Source: Halovenus sp. (lineage in GTDB: Archaea > Halobacteriota > Halobacteria > Halobacteriales > Haloarculaceae). Taken from it: a stretch of 27,936 nucleotides of DNA. The notes below the pieces were generated by a model. That model had not been told where the DNA came from. It was given only the letters and a program-made list of their open reading frames with translations, and searched no databases. Position numbers and translations under genes: made by a program. This document shows positions 13,528 through 22,853 of the stretch, piece after piece. Where the stretch lies: positions 1-27,936 of the forward strand of contig PUMG01000377.1 of assembly GCA_003551265.1 (NCBI GenBank). The letters are read 5' to 3'. Every line of letters begins with the position of its first letter. Within the stretch, counting starts at the first letter, position 1.

Positions 13528-16460
13528 GTCAACACGCACCAAAGGAGATTGGCCAGATAAACTTCGGCCTGATGGACCCCGAGGAGTACCGCGAGATGAG
13601 CGCCACGAAGGTCATCACGGCCGACACGTACGACGACGATGGCTTCCCGATCGACATGGGTCTGATGGACCCGCGGCTGGGCGTCATCGACCCCGGCCTG
13701 GAGTGTAAGACCTGCGGAAAACACTCGGGTTCGTGTAACGGCCACTTCGGCCACATCGAACTCGCCGCACCGGTCATTCACGTCGGCTTCTCGAAGCTCA
13801 TCCGTCGACTGTTGCGCGGAACCTGTCGGGAGTGTTCGCGGCTGTTGCTCACGGAAGACGAACAGGACGAGTTCCGCGAGCGACTCCAGCGGACCCGTGA
13901 CCTCGGTGAGGACTTAAACGACGTCACGAAGGCGGCGATCAGACAGGCGCGCAAGAAAGACGCCTGCCCTCACTGCGGTGAGACACAGTTCGACATCCAG
14001 CACGAAAAGCCAACGACGTACTACGAGGTCCAGCAGGTGCTTGCCTCGGACTATCCCACCCGTATCGCTGCAGCGATGGAACCCGACGAGGATTCAGACA
14101 GGGTGACACCGACCGACCTCGCCGAAGAGACTGGTCTCGACGCGAGTCGCGTCCAGCAGATTCTCTCTGGAAGCTTCCGGCCACGTCAGGAAGACCGACG
14201 GGCAATCGAATCGGCGCTGGGTATCGACCTGACGGAGGAAGATATGAACAAGCTGATGCCCTCGGACATTCGGGACTGGTTCGAGAACATCCCTGACGAG
14301 GACCTTGAGGCGCTCGGTATTGACTCCCAGCGGTCACGCCCTGAGTGGATCATACTCACGGTCCTGCCGGTGCCACCGGTGACAGCCCGTCCCTCGATTA
14401 CGCTGGACAACGGCCAGCGCTCGGAGGACGACCTCACCCACAAGCTGGTAGACATTATCCGCATCAACCAGCGGTTCATGGAGAACCGCGAGGCTGGCGC
14501 ACCCCAGCTGATCATCGAGGACCTCTGGGAGCTGTTGCAGTATCACGTCACGACGTTCATGGACAACGAAATCTCGGGGACGCCACCGGCCCGCCATCGC
14601 TCGGGACGGCCGCTCAAGACCCTCTCACAGCGTCTGAAAGGGAAAGAAGGCCGCTTCCGTGGGTCGCTGTCAGGCAAGCGTGTGAACTTCTCGGCGCGGA
14701 CGGTTATCTCTCCTGACCCGACACTCTCGTTGAACGAGGTCGGCGTGCCCGACCGGGTCGCGACGGAGATGACCCAGACGATGAACGTGAACGAGCGCAA
14801 CCTTGCCCGGGCCCAGCGCTACGTCGAAAACGGACCGGAGTCTCATCCCGGAGCCAACTACGTCCGGCGCTCTGACGGTCGTCGTCTGAAGGTGACCGAG
14901 AAGAACTGCGAGGAACTCTCCGAGAAGGTCGAACCCGGCTGGGAGGTATCGCGTCACCTCATCGACGGCGACATCGTCATCTTCAACCGACAGCCCTCGC
15001 TGCACCGGATGTCTATCATGGCCCACGAGGTCGTGGTGATGCCGTACAAGACGTTCCGGCTCAACACCGTGGTCTGTCCACCGTACAACGCCGACTTCGA
15101 CGGCGACGAGATGAACATGCACGCCCTCCAGAACGAGGAGGCACGGGCAGAGGCACGCGTGTTGATGCGTGTGCAGGAACAGATGCTCTCGCCACGCTTC
15201 GGCGGGAACATCATCGGCGCAATCCAGGACCAGATTACGGGGACGTTCTTGCTCACCCACCAGAACCCGATGTTCAACGAGACGCAGGCGCTCGACTTAC
15301 TCCGGGCGACGCGAATCGACGAACTTCCCGAACCGGACGAACTCCGTTCGGCGGATGCTGCCAGCGACGGGGACGAACAGGAGCCGTACTGGAGCGGCCG
15401 CACGCTGTTTTCCGAACTGCTTCCCGACGGACTCGACCTGGAGTTCCGTTCCTCGGCGGGAGACGACGTCGTCATCGAGGATGGTCAACTCAGCGAGGGA
15501 ACCATCGACGACGACGCAGTCGGGGCGTTCGGTGGCGAGATTGTCGACGCAATCGCCAAGGATTACTCGCGGACGCGGGCACGCATCTTCATCAACGAGG
15601 TGTCGTCGCTGTCGGTCCGGACCATCATGCACTTCGGCTTCTCCATCGGGATAGATGACGAGTCGATTCCGAAAGCCGCCCAGGACCAGGTCGACGAGGC
15701 AATCGAGGAGGCCAACGAGCGAGTCGAGGAGCTCATCGAGATATACGAACAGGGCGACCTCGAACCGCTTCCAGGCCGCTCGGTCGACGAGACGCTGGAA
15801 ATGAAGATCATGCAGACGCTCGGACAGGCGCGTGACAGCGCGGGAGACATCGCCGAGGAGCACTTCGGCACAGAGAACCCTGCGGTCATCATGGCCGAAT
15901 CCGGTGCTCGTGGCTCGATGCTGAACCTCACGCAGATGGCTGGCTGTGTCGGTCAGCAGTCCGTCCGTGGCGAGCGCATCAACCGCGGCTACGAGAACCG
16001 CACGCTCAGCCACTTTGAGGAGGGCGACCTCTCGGCCGACGCTCATGGCTTCGTCCAGCACTCCTACCGTGAAGGACTCGAGCCGCGAGAGTTCTTCTTC
16101 CACGCGATGGGTGGACGCGAAGGGCTGGTCGACACGGCTGTCCGGACGTCCAAATCCGGCTACCTCCAGCGTCGGCTCATCAACGCGCTGGCAGAACTCG
16201 AAAGCCAGTACGACGGTACTGTTCGGGATACCTCGGACACCATCGTCCAGTTCGAGTTCGGTGAGGACGGCACCTCGCCGGTCGAGGTATCCAGCAGGGA
16301 GACCGAACCCGCAGTCGACGTCGAACAGATAGCAGACCGCGTCCTCGACAACGAGTTCGACAGCGAGACAGACAGACAGCGTTTCATGGGTGAGAAACGC
16401 GACCCGACCAACCTTTCCGAGCAGGCTGATGAGTGGTGGATTGCCCACACCGACGACTGA
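13524..16460 (+). CDS. rpoA1: RNA polymerase subunit A' (N-terminal part of beta')
   Basis: 978 aa. Contains the clamp, active site and funnel of the largest subunit. Zinc ligands are visible at Cys61/Cys64/Cys71/His74 and Cys101/Cys104/Cys148/Cys151. The catalytic NADFDGD motif (Asp524, Asp526, Asp528) binds the active-site Mg. Further landmarks are [32 protein letters not shown], the bridge-helix region [25 protein letters not shown] and [28 protein letters not shown] segment at about 195-238 reads like a helix-turn-helix followed by a charged helix. No intein interrupts this gene. It overlaps rpoB' by 4 bp and is 6 bp from rpoA''. Confidence 0.97.
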   Translation: MSQHAPKEIGQINFGLMDPEEYREMSATKVITADTYDDDGFPIDMGLMDPRLGVIDPGLECKTCGKHSGSCNGHFGHIELAAPVIHVGFSKLIRRLLRGTCRECSRLLLTEDEQDEFRERLQRTRDLGEDLNDVTKAAIRQARKKDACPHCGETQFDIQHEKPTTYYEVQQVLASDYPTRIAAAMEPDEDSDRVTPTDLAEETGLDASRVQQILSGSFRPRQEDRRAIESALGIDLTEEDMNKLMPSDIRDWFENIPDEDLEALGIDSQRSRPEWIILTVLPVPPVTARPSITLDNGQRSEDDLTHKLVDIIRINQRFMENREAGAPQLIIEDLWELLQYHVTTFMDNEISGTPPARHRSGRPLKTLSQRLKGKEGRFRGSLSGKRVNFSARTVISPDPTLSLNEVGVPDRVATEMTQTMNVNERNLARAQRYVENGPESHPGANYVRRSDGRRLKVTEKNCEELSEKVEPGWEVSRHLIDGDIVIFNRQPSLHRMSIMAHEVVVMPYKTFRLNTVVCPPYNADFDGDEMNMHALQNEEARAEARVLMRVQEQMLSPRFGGNIIGAIQDQITGTFLLTHQNPMFNETQALDLLRATRIDELPEPDELRSADAASDGDEQEPYWSGRTLFSELLPDGLDLEFRSSAGDDVVIEDGQLSEGTIDDDAVGAFGGEIVDAIAKDYSRTRARIFINEVSSLSVRTIMHFGFSIGIDDESIPKAAQDQVDEAIEEANERVEELIEIYEQGDLEPLPGRSVDETLEMKIMQTLGQARDSAGDIAEEHFGTENPAVIMAESGARGSMLNLTQMAGCVGQQSVRGERINRGYENRTLSHFEEGDLSADAHGFVQHSYREGLEPREFFFHAMGGREGLVDTAVRTSKSGYLQRRLINALAELESQYDGTVRDTSDTIVQFEFGEDGTSPVEVSSRETEPAVDVEQIADRVLDNEFDSETDRQRFMGEKRDPTNLSEQADEWWIAHTDD

Positions 16461-16466
16461 TATACC

Positions 16467-19127
16467 ATGACAGACTACGACGTATCCGACAACATCACGG
16501 CGCTCGTCGAGGAGACGACACTTCCGAAGCGGCTTCGAGACGACCTGTACCGAACGTTCGAGACGCGAGACGTGACGACCGACCAGGCCGAAGAGATCGT
16601 CCAGGCGACCGTCGCCCAGTACGAACGCTCCCGCGTCGACGCGCTCGAACCTGTGGGCACCGTCAGCGCACAGAGTATCGGCGAGCCCGGGACGCAGATG
16701 AGTGTCCCGTACGACGAACGGGTCCTCGTTCGCCGAGGTGAGCAGACACAGATAACCGAGATTGGACCACTCGTCGACGGACTCCTTGCAGTTCGGGACG
16801 GACACGAGTTCGACGGACACGAGGTTGCTCGTGCGCCATCGGAACTCGAAGTGCTGTCACTCCGTGCGGACGAACAGGTCGAGTGGAAGCCGGTCGAAGA
16901 GGTGAGTCGACACGAGGCACCGCCGGAACTGCTCCGGTTCGAACTTCAATCCGGGCGAACGATTCGAGCGACGAAATCCCACTCATTCGTGACTAGAAGA
17001 GAGAACGAGGTAGTCCCTATTACAGGCGAAGAGTTGTCCGAAGGTGACTGGCTTCCTGTTGTGACGGACTTTGACGGTGCCGAACTGTCAGAGGTAGATC
17101 TCCGCGACTATTTGCCTTCTGAAAAGTACTGGTACACCTCGACACTCACTGATGGCGGTGCCGAGAGCTATCCCGGCGGGGAATATCAGCGTCGCAACAA
17201 GCGACAGGCGCTTGAAGCAGGAGAACTGGCAGAGCGAGCCGTGTATCCGCGCCAGGGGACAGTTTCGCTCCCAGAGCAGTTCCCACTTGACGAGGAAACT
17301 GGTTTCTTCATCGGGGCATTTCTCGCCGAGGGGAACTTGACAGCACACTATGTTTCTGTTTCGAATGTCGACACACAGTTCCAAGAGCGAATCAGAGCGT
17401 TCGCAGAACGCTTCGACTTCACCACAAACGAGTACGAGAACAACAGTGGGTTTGCAACCGGCTACGATATCCGTCTCAATGGGACGATTCTCTCAGATTT
17501 CCTGCGAGCAGTTTGCTTCGAAGATGGAGAGAAAGTGGTTCCCGAGTTTGCCTTCGGTGCGAACGATGTCTTCGTTGCTGGACTTCTCTCCGGTTACTTT
17601 AGCGGAGACGGGAACGTCGCAGACCGTGCGGTACGCGCTAGCTCTACTTCGGAACACCTCTTGGAAGGAGTCTCGTTACTACTGGCGCGGTTCGGTATCT
17701 ATGCCACGAGAGGTCAGCAAGACAGTTCACACACACTTCGCATTCCGTGCAAGTACGTTCCACGGTTCCACGAGCAAATTGGACTCGTCGGAAAGCGCAA
17801 CGAGCAACTGACACAGCTCGTCCGGGAAATAGATCCTGATGCGCCTGATGTGATCGACCAGATTCCAAACTTTGGGGGGATACTCAAATCGGCAGCGAAG
17901 AAAGCAGATATTCCATCCCGAGATGTCCACAGCGCGCATACCCGTCAGCGAATCGGACGACGCAGACTCAAACGTCTCATCGAACAAATACAGGACGGAT
18001 GCGAAGAGCGTCCGGCAGAGCTTGACAAGTTAGAACAGGCCGTCGAAGGAGGTGTCGTCTGGGAGCGCATCGAATCAATCGAGACAGTCGAACCGGAACA
18101 CGAGTGTGTCTACGACTTCTCTGTTGCCGGGCTGGAGACGTTCACGACTGCTCAGGGAGTAGTCACGCACAACACAATGAACACGTTCCACTACGCGGGT
18201 GTGGCAGAGATCGACGTCACACAGGGGCTTCCACGGCTCATCGAACTCGTCGACGCCCGGAAGGAGCCGGACACGCCGATGATGACGGTGTACCTCGAAG
18301 GCGAGTACGCCGAACAGCGCGACCGGGCACACGAGGTCGTCTGGGAAATCGAGTCGACGAAGGTACTCCAGCTTGGGGACGTCTCGACGAACGTTGCGGA
18401 CATGGTGGTGCTGGTGTCGCTCAACGAGGACACGCTCCGTGAGCGCTGGCCAACAGTGAGCGACCCGCTCGAAGTGGCCGAGGAGATTGCAGCAACCATC
18501 GAGTCGAAACTCGGCGTCGAGCCCATCCAGCAGGGACTCGACATCCAGTTCGGTCCTGAAGCACCCTCGTACAGAGACCTGCTCCAGCTCGTCGAGGAGC
18601 TACGGGAGATAACGTTCAAGGGAATCGAAGAGGTCTCGCGCGTCGTCATCCGCAGAGAAGACACCGACGACGGCGAACAGTTCGTCCTCTACACCGAGGG
18701 GTCGGCGTTCGGGGACGTGCTGGAAATCGAGGGTGTGGATGCGACCCGAACGACGTGTAACAACATCCACGAGATATACCGCCACCTCGGGGTCGAAGCA
18801 GCCAGAGAGTCGATCATCGAGGAGACGAAGAACACGCTCGAAGAGCAGGGGCTCGACGACGTGAACGTTCGCCACCTGATGCTGGTCGCAGACATGATGA
18901 CCAACGACGGGACCATCGAGTCTATCGGCCGCCACGGCATCTCGGGGTCGAAGAACTCCGTCCTCGCGCGGGCGGCGTTCGAGGTGACGGTGAACCACCT
19001 GCTCGATGCGGCCATCCACGGAGAGGTCGACGAACTCGACGGGGTCACAGAAAACGTCATCGTCGGCAAGCCGATAAAGCTCGGAACGGGTGACGTCGAC
19101 CTGCGAATGAGCGCAGGCAAAAAGTAG
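16467..19127 (+). CDS. rpoA2: RNA polymerase subunit A'' precursor with intein
   Basis: The 886-aa frame encodes a 395-aa A'' subunit interrupted by a 491-aa intein. Residues 1-78 end in [12 protein letters not shown]. Residues 570-886 resume with [29 protein letters not shown] and end with the family's C-terminal domain. A'' is the C-terminal part of beta' and carries the trigger loop, which closes over the incoming nucleotide. The splice junction lies inside that loop, directly before the T-(L/M)-N-x-F-H motif whose His contacts the NTP. Unspliced protein therefore cannot form a normal active site. After removal of residues 79-569 the extein has ordinary length with no frameshift. Position in the operon is between rpoA' and nusA. 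Confidence 0.97.
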   Translation: MTDYDVSDNITALVEETTLPKRLRDDLYRTFETRDVTTDQAEEIVQATVAQYERSRVDALEPVGTVSAQSIGEPGTQMSVPYDERVLVRRGEQTQITEIGPLVDGLLAVRDGHEFDGHEVARAPSELEVLSLRADEQVEWKPVEEVSRHEAPPELLRFELQSGRTIRATKSHSFVTRRENEVVPITGEELSEGDWLPVVTDFDGAELSEVDLRDYLPSEKYWYTSTLTDGGAESYPGGEYQRRNKRQALEAGELAERAVYPRQGTVSLPEQFPLDEETGFFIGAFLAEGNLTAHYVSVSNVDTQFQERIRAFAERFDFTTNEYENNSGFATGYDIRLNGTILSDFLRAVCFEDGEKVVPEFAFGANDVFVAGLLSGYFSGDGNVADRAVRASSTSEHLLEGVSLLLARFGIYATRGQQDSSHTLRIPCKYVPRFHEQIGLVGKRNEQLTQLVREIDPDAPDVIDQIPNFGGILKSAAKKADIPSRDVHSAHTRQRIGRRRLKRLIEQIQDGCEERPAELDKLEQAVEGGVVWERIESIETVEPEHECVYDFSVAGLETFTTAQGVVTHNTMNTFHYAGVAEIDVTQGLPRLIELVDARKEPDTPMMTVYLEGEYAEQRDRAHEVVWEIESTKVLQLGDVSTNVADMVVLVSLNEDTLRERWPTVSDPLEVAEEIAATIESKLGVEPIQQGLDIQFGPEAPSYRDLLQLVEELREITFKGIEEVSRVVIRREDTDDGEQFVLYTEGSAFGDVLEIEGVDATRTTCNNIHEIYRHLGVEAARESIIEETKNTLEEQGLDDVNVRHLMLVADMMTNDGTIESIGRHGISGSKNSVLARAAFEVTVNHLLDAAIHGEVDELDGVTENVIVGKPIKLGTGDVDLRMSAGKK
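16701..18173 (+). mobile_element. Intein with LAGLIDADG homing endonuclease in RpoA''
   Basis: 491 residues (79-569 of the precursor). It starts with Ser79 ([13 protein letters not shown], block A) rather than the commoner Cys. Block B is [12 protein letters not shown], with Thr169 and His172. Two dodecapeptide motifs, [10 protein letters not shown] (Glu288) and [13 protein letters not shown] (Asp381), mark a two-motif LAGLIDADG endonuclease with both catalytic acids kept. Blocks F and G are [23 protein letters not shown], with penultimate His568, terminal Asn569 and Thr570 as +1 nucleophile. All splicing residues are present, so it is predicted to splice and home. Its base composition is visibly less GC-rich than the surrounding extein, in line with horizontal spread. 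Confidence 0.95.
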
Positions 19128-19137
19128 ACGGACTACT

Positions 19138-19563
19138 ATGCGTATCACCCTCACAGACGAGGCACGACAGCTGGCCGCGCTGTTCGAAACGGAGACAGAA
19201 GCCATCGTCCGGGACTGCATCGTCGACGACGAACACGACCGGGTGATCTTCCTCGTCAAGACCGGCCAGATGGGGAAAGCCATCGGGAAGGGCGGCGAAC
19301 ACGTCAGACGCGTCGAAGAGCGTATCGGCAAGTCGGTCAAACTCGTCGAGGACGCGCCCACTCCAGAGGACTTCGTGGCGAACGCGCTTGCACCGGCGGC
19401 GGTGTACAACGTCACCATCAGCGAGAACGACGACCGACTCGCGTACGCCGAGGTGGCGAGAGAGGACCACGGTGCTGCAATCGGGACCGAGGGCAAGAAC
19501 ATCGAAGCAGCCCGGATGCTCGCCGACCGTCACCACGACATCGAGGACATCCAGTTGACGTGA
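19138..19563 (+). CDS. nusA: Archaeal NusA-like transcription factor (two KH domains)
   Basis: 141 aa. Archaeal NusA consists only of the paired KH RNA-binding domains of bacterial NusA and lacks the polymerase-binding N-terminal domain. The first KH loop is GKAIGKGGEHV (residues 44-54); the second is GAAIGTEGKNI near 117-127. It follows rpoA'' by 10 bp and is almost certainly co-transcribed with the polymerase genes, implying a role in elongation or termination. In many haloarchaea rpsL and rpsG follow directly. Here the next gene is an unrelated one on the opposite strand, converging from 17 bp away. Confidence 0.95.
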   Translation: MRITLTDEARQLAALFETETEAIVRDCIVDDEHDRVIFLVKTGQMGKAIGKGGEHVRRVEERIGKSVKLVEDAPTPEDFVANALAPAAVYNVTISENDDRLAYAEVAREDHGAAIGTEGKNIEAARMLADRHHDIEDIQLT

Positions 19564-19580
19564 GCACTGCGTCTTGGTCG

Positions 19581-20801
19581 TTACACTATCTCTTGTTCCT
19601 GGAACTGCTCGATTTCTGCCGCAGAGTAGCCAAACTCGGCCAGGATCTCCTCGGTCTGCTCGCCACGCATCGGCGGATGTCGGTCGAACGCAATCTCTCC
19701 GGCAAGAAAGTTCATCGGTGAGCCGGGCATTTCGACACTCCCGGCAGTCGGGTGGTCGATGCGTCGTCGCATTCCTCTGGATTCGACCTGTGGGTGTGCA
19801 AAGACGTCGGCCATGTCGTTGACTGCTGTCGCTGGAACGTCGTGGTCTCGGAGTATGTCGACGATTTCGTCTGTGGCGTACTGTTCAATCTCTGTGGTGA
19901 GAATTCGCTCCAGTTCCTCACGGTTGGTGACGCGCTGTTCGTTCGTCACGAACCGTTCGTCATCGGTGAGATCTTCACGGTCGAGCGCCCGACAGAAACG
20001 CGGCCAGATGTTCTCTGAGGCGCAGGCGACGACCACCCAGTCGTCGTTCGTTCGAAACGCCTGATAGGGGGCAATCGTCGGGTGTCTACTCCCCATTCGA
20101 CCCGGTGGTTCGCCGGTCGCAAAGTAATACGACGCCATGTACGTCTGCCAGGCGACGATGCTGTCGAAGAGACTGACCTCGATTCTGTCGCCACCTGTCT
20201 GTGCGAACTCCCGGCGAAAGAGGCTGGCGAGGATGGCCTGAGTTGCGTACATCCCCGAGGCGAGGTCGGCCATCGCGACACCCACCCGGACCGGCTCGGC
20301 GTCTTTCTCGCCCGTAATCGACATCATGCCCCCCTCGGCCTGCATGATGAGGTCGTACGCCGGGCGGTGTTTCTGTGGCCCGCTCTCGCCGTAGCCGCTG
20401 ATCTTGCAGTAGACGAGGTCGGGGTTCGTCTCGCGGAGGTCGTCGTATCCCAGCCCCCACTCCTCCATCGTTCCGACCCGGAAGTTCTCGACGAGGACGT
20501 CTGCCTCGCGGGCAATCGTCCGAAAGACGTCTCGGCCGTCCTCACTGGCGAGGTTCAGCGTCATCGAGCGCTTGTTCCGGTTGGTGCTGAGGTAGTACGC
20601 CGACGTCTCGGAGTCACCGTAGGTGGGCGGCGTCCAGCCGCGCGTCTGGTCGCCCACCCCGGGACGTTCGACCTTGATGACGTCGGCCCCGAGGTCGCCC
20701 AGTTGCATCGTACAGAACGGTCCCGAGAGCACGCGCGAGGCGTCGAGGACGGTGATTCCGTCGAGCGGAGCGGTGCGTCCACCGGTCGTGTCGTCAGTCA
20801 T
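19581..20801 (-). CDS. Class III (CaiB/BaiF) CoA-transferase, glutarate CoA-transferase-like
   Basis: 406 aa from the ATG at 20801; a GTG one codon upstream is the alternative. Family III enzymes move CoA between acids through an aspartyl-CoA anhydride. Here the catalytic Asp is residue 150 in RPAYDLIMQAEGG. Other landmarks are GPFCTMQLGDLGADVIKVERPG near 27-49, YYLSTNRNKRSMTLNL near 69-84 and CKISGYGESGP near 132-142. The N-terminal block resembles succinyl-CoA:glutarate CoA-transferase (SUGCT), though formyl-, mesaconyl- and carnitine-CoA-transferases share the fold. A glutaryl-CoA-dehydrogenase-like gene 3.4 kb away supports glutarate. A TATA-like box (minus strand, near 20828-20836) predicts a nearly leaderless start. 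Exact substrate is inferred. Confidence 0.88.
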   Translation of the reverse strand: MTDDTTGGRTAPLDGITVLDASRVLSGPFCTMQLGDLGADVIKVERPGVGDQTRGWTPPTYGDSETSAYYLSTNRNKRSMTLNLASEDGRDVFRTIAREADVLVENFRVGTMEEWGLGYDDLRETNPDLVYCKISGYGESGPQKHRPAYDLIMQAEGGMMSITGEKDAEPVRVGVAMADLASGMYATQAILASLFRREFAQTGGDRIEVSLFDSIVAWQTYMASYYFATGEPPGRMGSRHPTIAPYQAFRTNDDWVVVACASENIWPRFCRALDREDLTDDERFVTNEQRVTNREELERILTTEIEQYATDEIVDILRDHDVPATAVNDMADVFAHPQVESRGMRRRIDHPTAGSVEMPGSPMNFLAGEIAFDRHPPMRGEQTEEILAEFGYSAAEIEQFQEQEIV

Positions 20802-20858
20802 CACTGTGGTACGTCAGACGGTCGTTCGTAATTATGTTCCGCCAGGAAGAGACAGCGG

Positions 20859-21044
20859 TCACTCCTCCCGGTCGTTCTTTTCGACTTCGGTGATGATGAC
20901 GTCCCAGTCGGGGTGGGTGAGTCCGTTTCGACACTCGAAGCCGCCTTCGACGTCGATGCCGCTCTCGTACGCCCTGAGCAGGAGTGCTTTTAGCTCCGCG
21001 TTCAACTGCTCTTTCGACGTGAGCGATGTCTCCTCAGAAGTCAT
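20859..21044 (-). CDS. Small haloarchaeal conserved-type protein
   Basis: 61 aa from MTSEETSLT. A longer frame to 21092 is rejected because it reads across the end of the upstream gene. The first 30 residues are a charged helix (KEQLNAELKALLLRAYESG); the rest is a compact segment with DVEGGFECRNGLTHPDWDVIITEV. I do not recognise a function. Its start overlaps the 3' end of the HalOD1 gene by 11 bp, so the two are translated from one mRNA and probably act together. No membrane segment is seen. Confidence 0.7.
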   Translation of the reverse strand: MTSEETSLTSKEQLNAELKALLLRAYESGIDVEGGFECRNGLTHPDWDVIITEVEKNDREE

Positions 21045-21375
21045 CTTCGCTTCCCTCGCTACGGTTGTGTTGTGGTGTGACAGTAACCACACCGTAGCTG
21101 TGGACGGTTACCGTGTACCCCTCGTGCGTGAACGTGACACGGGTATCTCCGCTCTTTCGACTGCAAACGTGGAGAAGGCTCTCCAGTGCATCCGGGTCGA
21201 CAGCGGAGTAAAGTGGCTCCAGTTCACTCGGGTCAGCATCCATCATCTCTGCCAGTGTTGCGATGACAGCCATGTTCGCGGATGTCGTCTCCTGGTCGAA
21301 CTGGGTGCGAACCGTCCCAGACCGCCGAGCGTACTCGACTGATTCAACTTCCACCCCAGCAACCGTTGTACTCAT
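21034..21375 (-). CDS. HalOD1 output-domain protein
   Basis: 113 aa. HalOD1 is a haloarchaeal domain found alone or attached to response-regulator receivers; its biochemical activity is unknown. Recognisable features are ANMAVIATLAEMMDADPSELEPLYSAVDPDALESLL (about 34-69) and a terminal strand pair RVTFTHEGYTVTVHSYGVVTVTP (about 78-100). This protein has no receiver or sensor domain attached. It shares an operon with the 61-aa gene. The promoter carries an 18-bp perfect palindrome over the predicted transcript start, so the operon is probably under direct regulator control. The start at 21375 leaves a leader of about 20 nt. Confidence 0.88.
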   Translation of the reverse strand: MSTTVAGVEVESVEYARRSGTVRTQFDQETTSANMAVIATLAEMMDADPSELEPLYSAVDPDALESLLHVCSRKSGDTRVTFTHEGYTVTVHSYGVVTVTPQHNRSEGSEDDF

Positions 21376-21390
21376 GTGTACTGGTTAGTG

Positions 21391-21426
21391 TACTGAACTA
21401 GTTCAGTAGGCACTCTGATTATACAG
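21391..21426 (-). promoter_or_regulatory. HalOD1 promoter with 18-bp palindromic operator
   Basis: TACTGAACTAGTTCAGTA (21391-21408) is a perfect 18-bp palindrome. A minus-strand TATA-like box, CTGTATAATC (21417-21426), predicts transcription starting near 21395, within the palindrome. A further TGTACTG at 21377-21383 repeats the left flank TGTACTG (21389-21395) with a 12-bp period. A bound dimer would block initiation. Candidate binders are the adjacent Bat-type HTH proteins. Confidence 0.7.
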
Positions 21427-21445
21427 AGGGTTTAAGACACTCTCG

Positions 21446-22093
21446 TCACTCGGACGAACTGATGAGCGTCGCTCTGATGAGCCGCCGGTGGCCGCGCCGA
21501 AGCCGAGCGGAGAGCGACTGCTGTGTGATACCGAGTTCCTCGGCAATCTCTTCGAGCGAGCGCTCCCGGGGCGTGTCGAAGTAGCCACGTTCGTACGCCA
21601 GCACCAGCGCCTCACGCTGGGTTTCGGTCAACTGGTAGCCGTCTCCCTGGACTGGGACCATCGCGTGAACGGCGGTGATGGTTATCGGAATCTCGTTCTC
21701 CTGGCAGTACTCTCGAAACGATGCGATTGCATCCTGACTCTCGCCGCGCACCTCGAAGCGCCACTGCTCTTTCGTTCCGATTCCGGAGAGCACGACGACG
21801 TTGGCCTTGGCCAGCGCGCTCAGGACGCCGAAGTACGCCTGTTTCCACTCTGCACGCATCAGATACTCGTTCTCGATGTTATCGACCACCCGGATGTCCC
21901 TGACGCCCTCGTGTGGTTCGAACGCGCTTTCGATGTCCTCGGTGTCGGCGTGACGCACCCAGAAGTACGGGATTATCAGCGATTCGTGCGGAATCAGTCG
22001 CTCCAGTTCGACCACCGCCCCCGGCAACTCCTCGAAGACACTTCCCAGTGGGAACTCCGCTGCCGGACTCGTAAACTCCATCACGGTCGCCAT
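21446..22093 (-). CDS. Bat-type HTH_10 transcriptional regulator, copy 1
   Basis: 215 aa from MATVMEF; the longer frame to 22153 is not supported by its paralogue. The N-terminal domain (about 1-150) resembles the bacterioopsin-activator BAT domain and reads as mixed alpha/beta. The C-terminal HTH_10 is clear: LTETQREALVLAYERGYFDTPRERSLEEIAEELGITQQSLSARLRRGHRRLI (about 155-207). Members of this haloarchaea-expanded family regulate genes responding to oxygen, light or metabolites; the target is unknown here. It is 86 bp downstream of copy 2 in the same direction, but has its own TATA-like box (minus strand, near 22117-22125). Its HTH coding region is about 92% identical in DNA to copy 2, whereas the N-terminal parts have diverged. 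Confidence 0.9.
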   Translation of the reverse strand: MATVMEFTSPAAEFPLGSVFEELPGAVVELERLIPHESLIIPYFWVRHADTEDIESAFEPHEGVRDIRVVDNIENEYLMRAEWKQAYFGVLSALAKANVVVLSGIGTKEQWRFEVRGESQDAIASFREYCQENEIPITITAVHAMVPVQGDGYQLTETQREALVLAYERGYFDTPRERSLEEIAEELGITQQSLSARLRRGHRRLIRATLISSSE

Positions 22094-22179
22094 GTTGAAC
22101 CATTCGTCTGGCAGACAGATAATCAACCGGGGTGGTGAGCCATGGATTCCCACGAGAACAGATTGATATGGTCGAACCG

Positions 22180-22821
22180 CTACGGACTGGAGAGTGTCTC
22201 ACCGATGAGTCGCCGGTGACCGCGTCGAAGCCGAGAGGAGAGCGACTGCTGGGTGATACCCAGTTCCTCGGCGATCTCTTCGAGCGAGCACTCCCGGGGT
22301 GTGTCGAAGTATCCACGTTCGTACGCCAGCACCAGCGCCTCACGCTGGGTTTCGGTCAACTCGTAGCCCCCTCCCTGAATCGGGAGCAGCCTGTGGACTG
22401 TCACGACGTCGATCGAAAACCCCTCTTTCTGGGCACGGGTTCGAAATTCGGGAATCGAATCCGGGGTGTTCCCGCGGACTTCGAAGCGCCACCCGTCAGC
22501 TGTTCCGACCCCCGAGAGAACGGTTACGTTCGTCTCTGACAGCGCACTCAACACCCCGTCGTACTCCTGCATCCACTCTGCCCGCATGAGGTACTCGTCG
22601 TCGACGCTATCGACCAGTCGGACGTCCGTGACGCCCGCGTGTGGGTCAAATGCCCGCTCGATGTCCTCGCTTTCTGTCCCCCGTACCCAGAAGTACGGGA
22701 TGGTCACCGTCTCGTGTGGAATCAGCCGCTCCAGCACAACCGTCGCGTCCGGCAAGTTCTCGAAGACCGTTCCCAGTGGAAACTCGTCTGCTGGAACTGT
22801 GAACTCCATCTCGGTCGCCAT
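22180..22821 (-). CDS. Bat-type HTH_10 transcriptional regulator, copy 2
   Basis: 213 aa from MATEMEF, chosen over the frame start at 22845 because copy 1 begins with the same residues and because a TATA-like box (TTTATATTG on the minus strand, 22843-22851) predicts a leaderless transcript at exactly this ATG. The N-terminal BAT-like domain is followed by an HTH_10 nearly identical to that of copy 1 (LTETQREALVLAYERGYFDTPRECSLEEIAEELGITQQSLSSRLRRGHRRLI). With such similar recognition helices the two may bind the same DNA sites but answer to different signals through their diverged sensor halves. Divergent from copy 3. Confidence 0.9.
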   Translation of the reverse strand: MATEMEFTVPADEFPLGTVFENLPDATVVLERLIPHETVTIPYFWVRGTESEDIERAFDPHAGVTDVRLVDSVDDEYLMRAEWMQEYDGVLSALSETNVTVLSGVGTADGWRFEVRGNTPDSIPEFRTRAQKEGFSIDVVTVHRLLPIQGGGYELTETQREALVLAYERGYFDTPRECSLEEIAEELGITQQSLSSRLRRGHRRLIGETLSSP

Positions 22822-22842
22822 ACAGGACACTCTGTAGCCCGA

Positions 22843-22853
22843 CAATATAAATA
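22843..22853 (-). promoter_or_regulatory. TATA-like box of Bat-type regulator copy 2
   Basis: TATTTATATTG on the minus strand lies about 27 bp before the ATG at 22821, predicting a leaderless mRNA. The 186-bp divergent gap to copy 3 also holds a second AT-rich box near 22871-22880. Confidence 0.55.

Noticed and set aside
15297..16820. 507-codon open frame on the minus strand opposite rpoA'/rpoA''
   Set aside because: It lies fully antisense to well-recognised polymerase genes, has no family resemblance, and arises because GC-rich haloarchaeal codon bias leaves the complementary frame free of stops.
21446..22379. The repeated HTH sequences as a mobile element or CRISPR-like repeat
   Set aside because: The similarity is confined to coding sequence of two intact paralogous genes; there are no terminal repeats, transposase or regular spacers.
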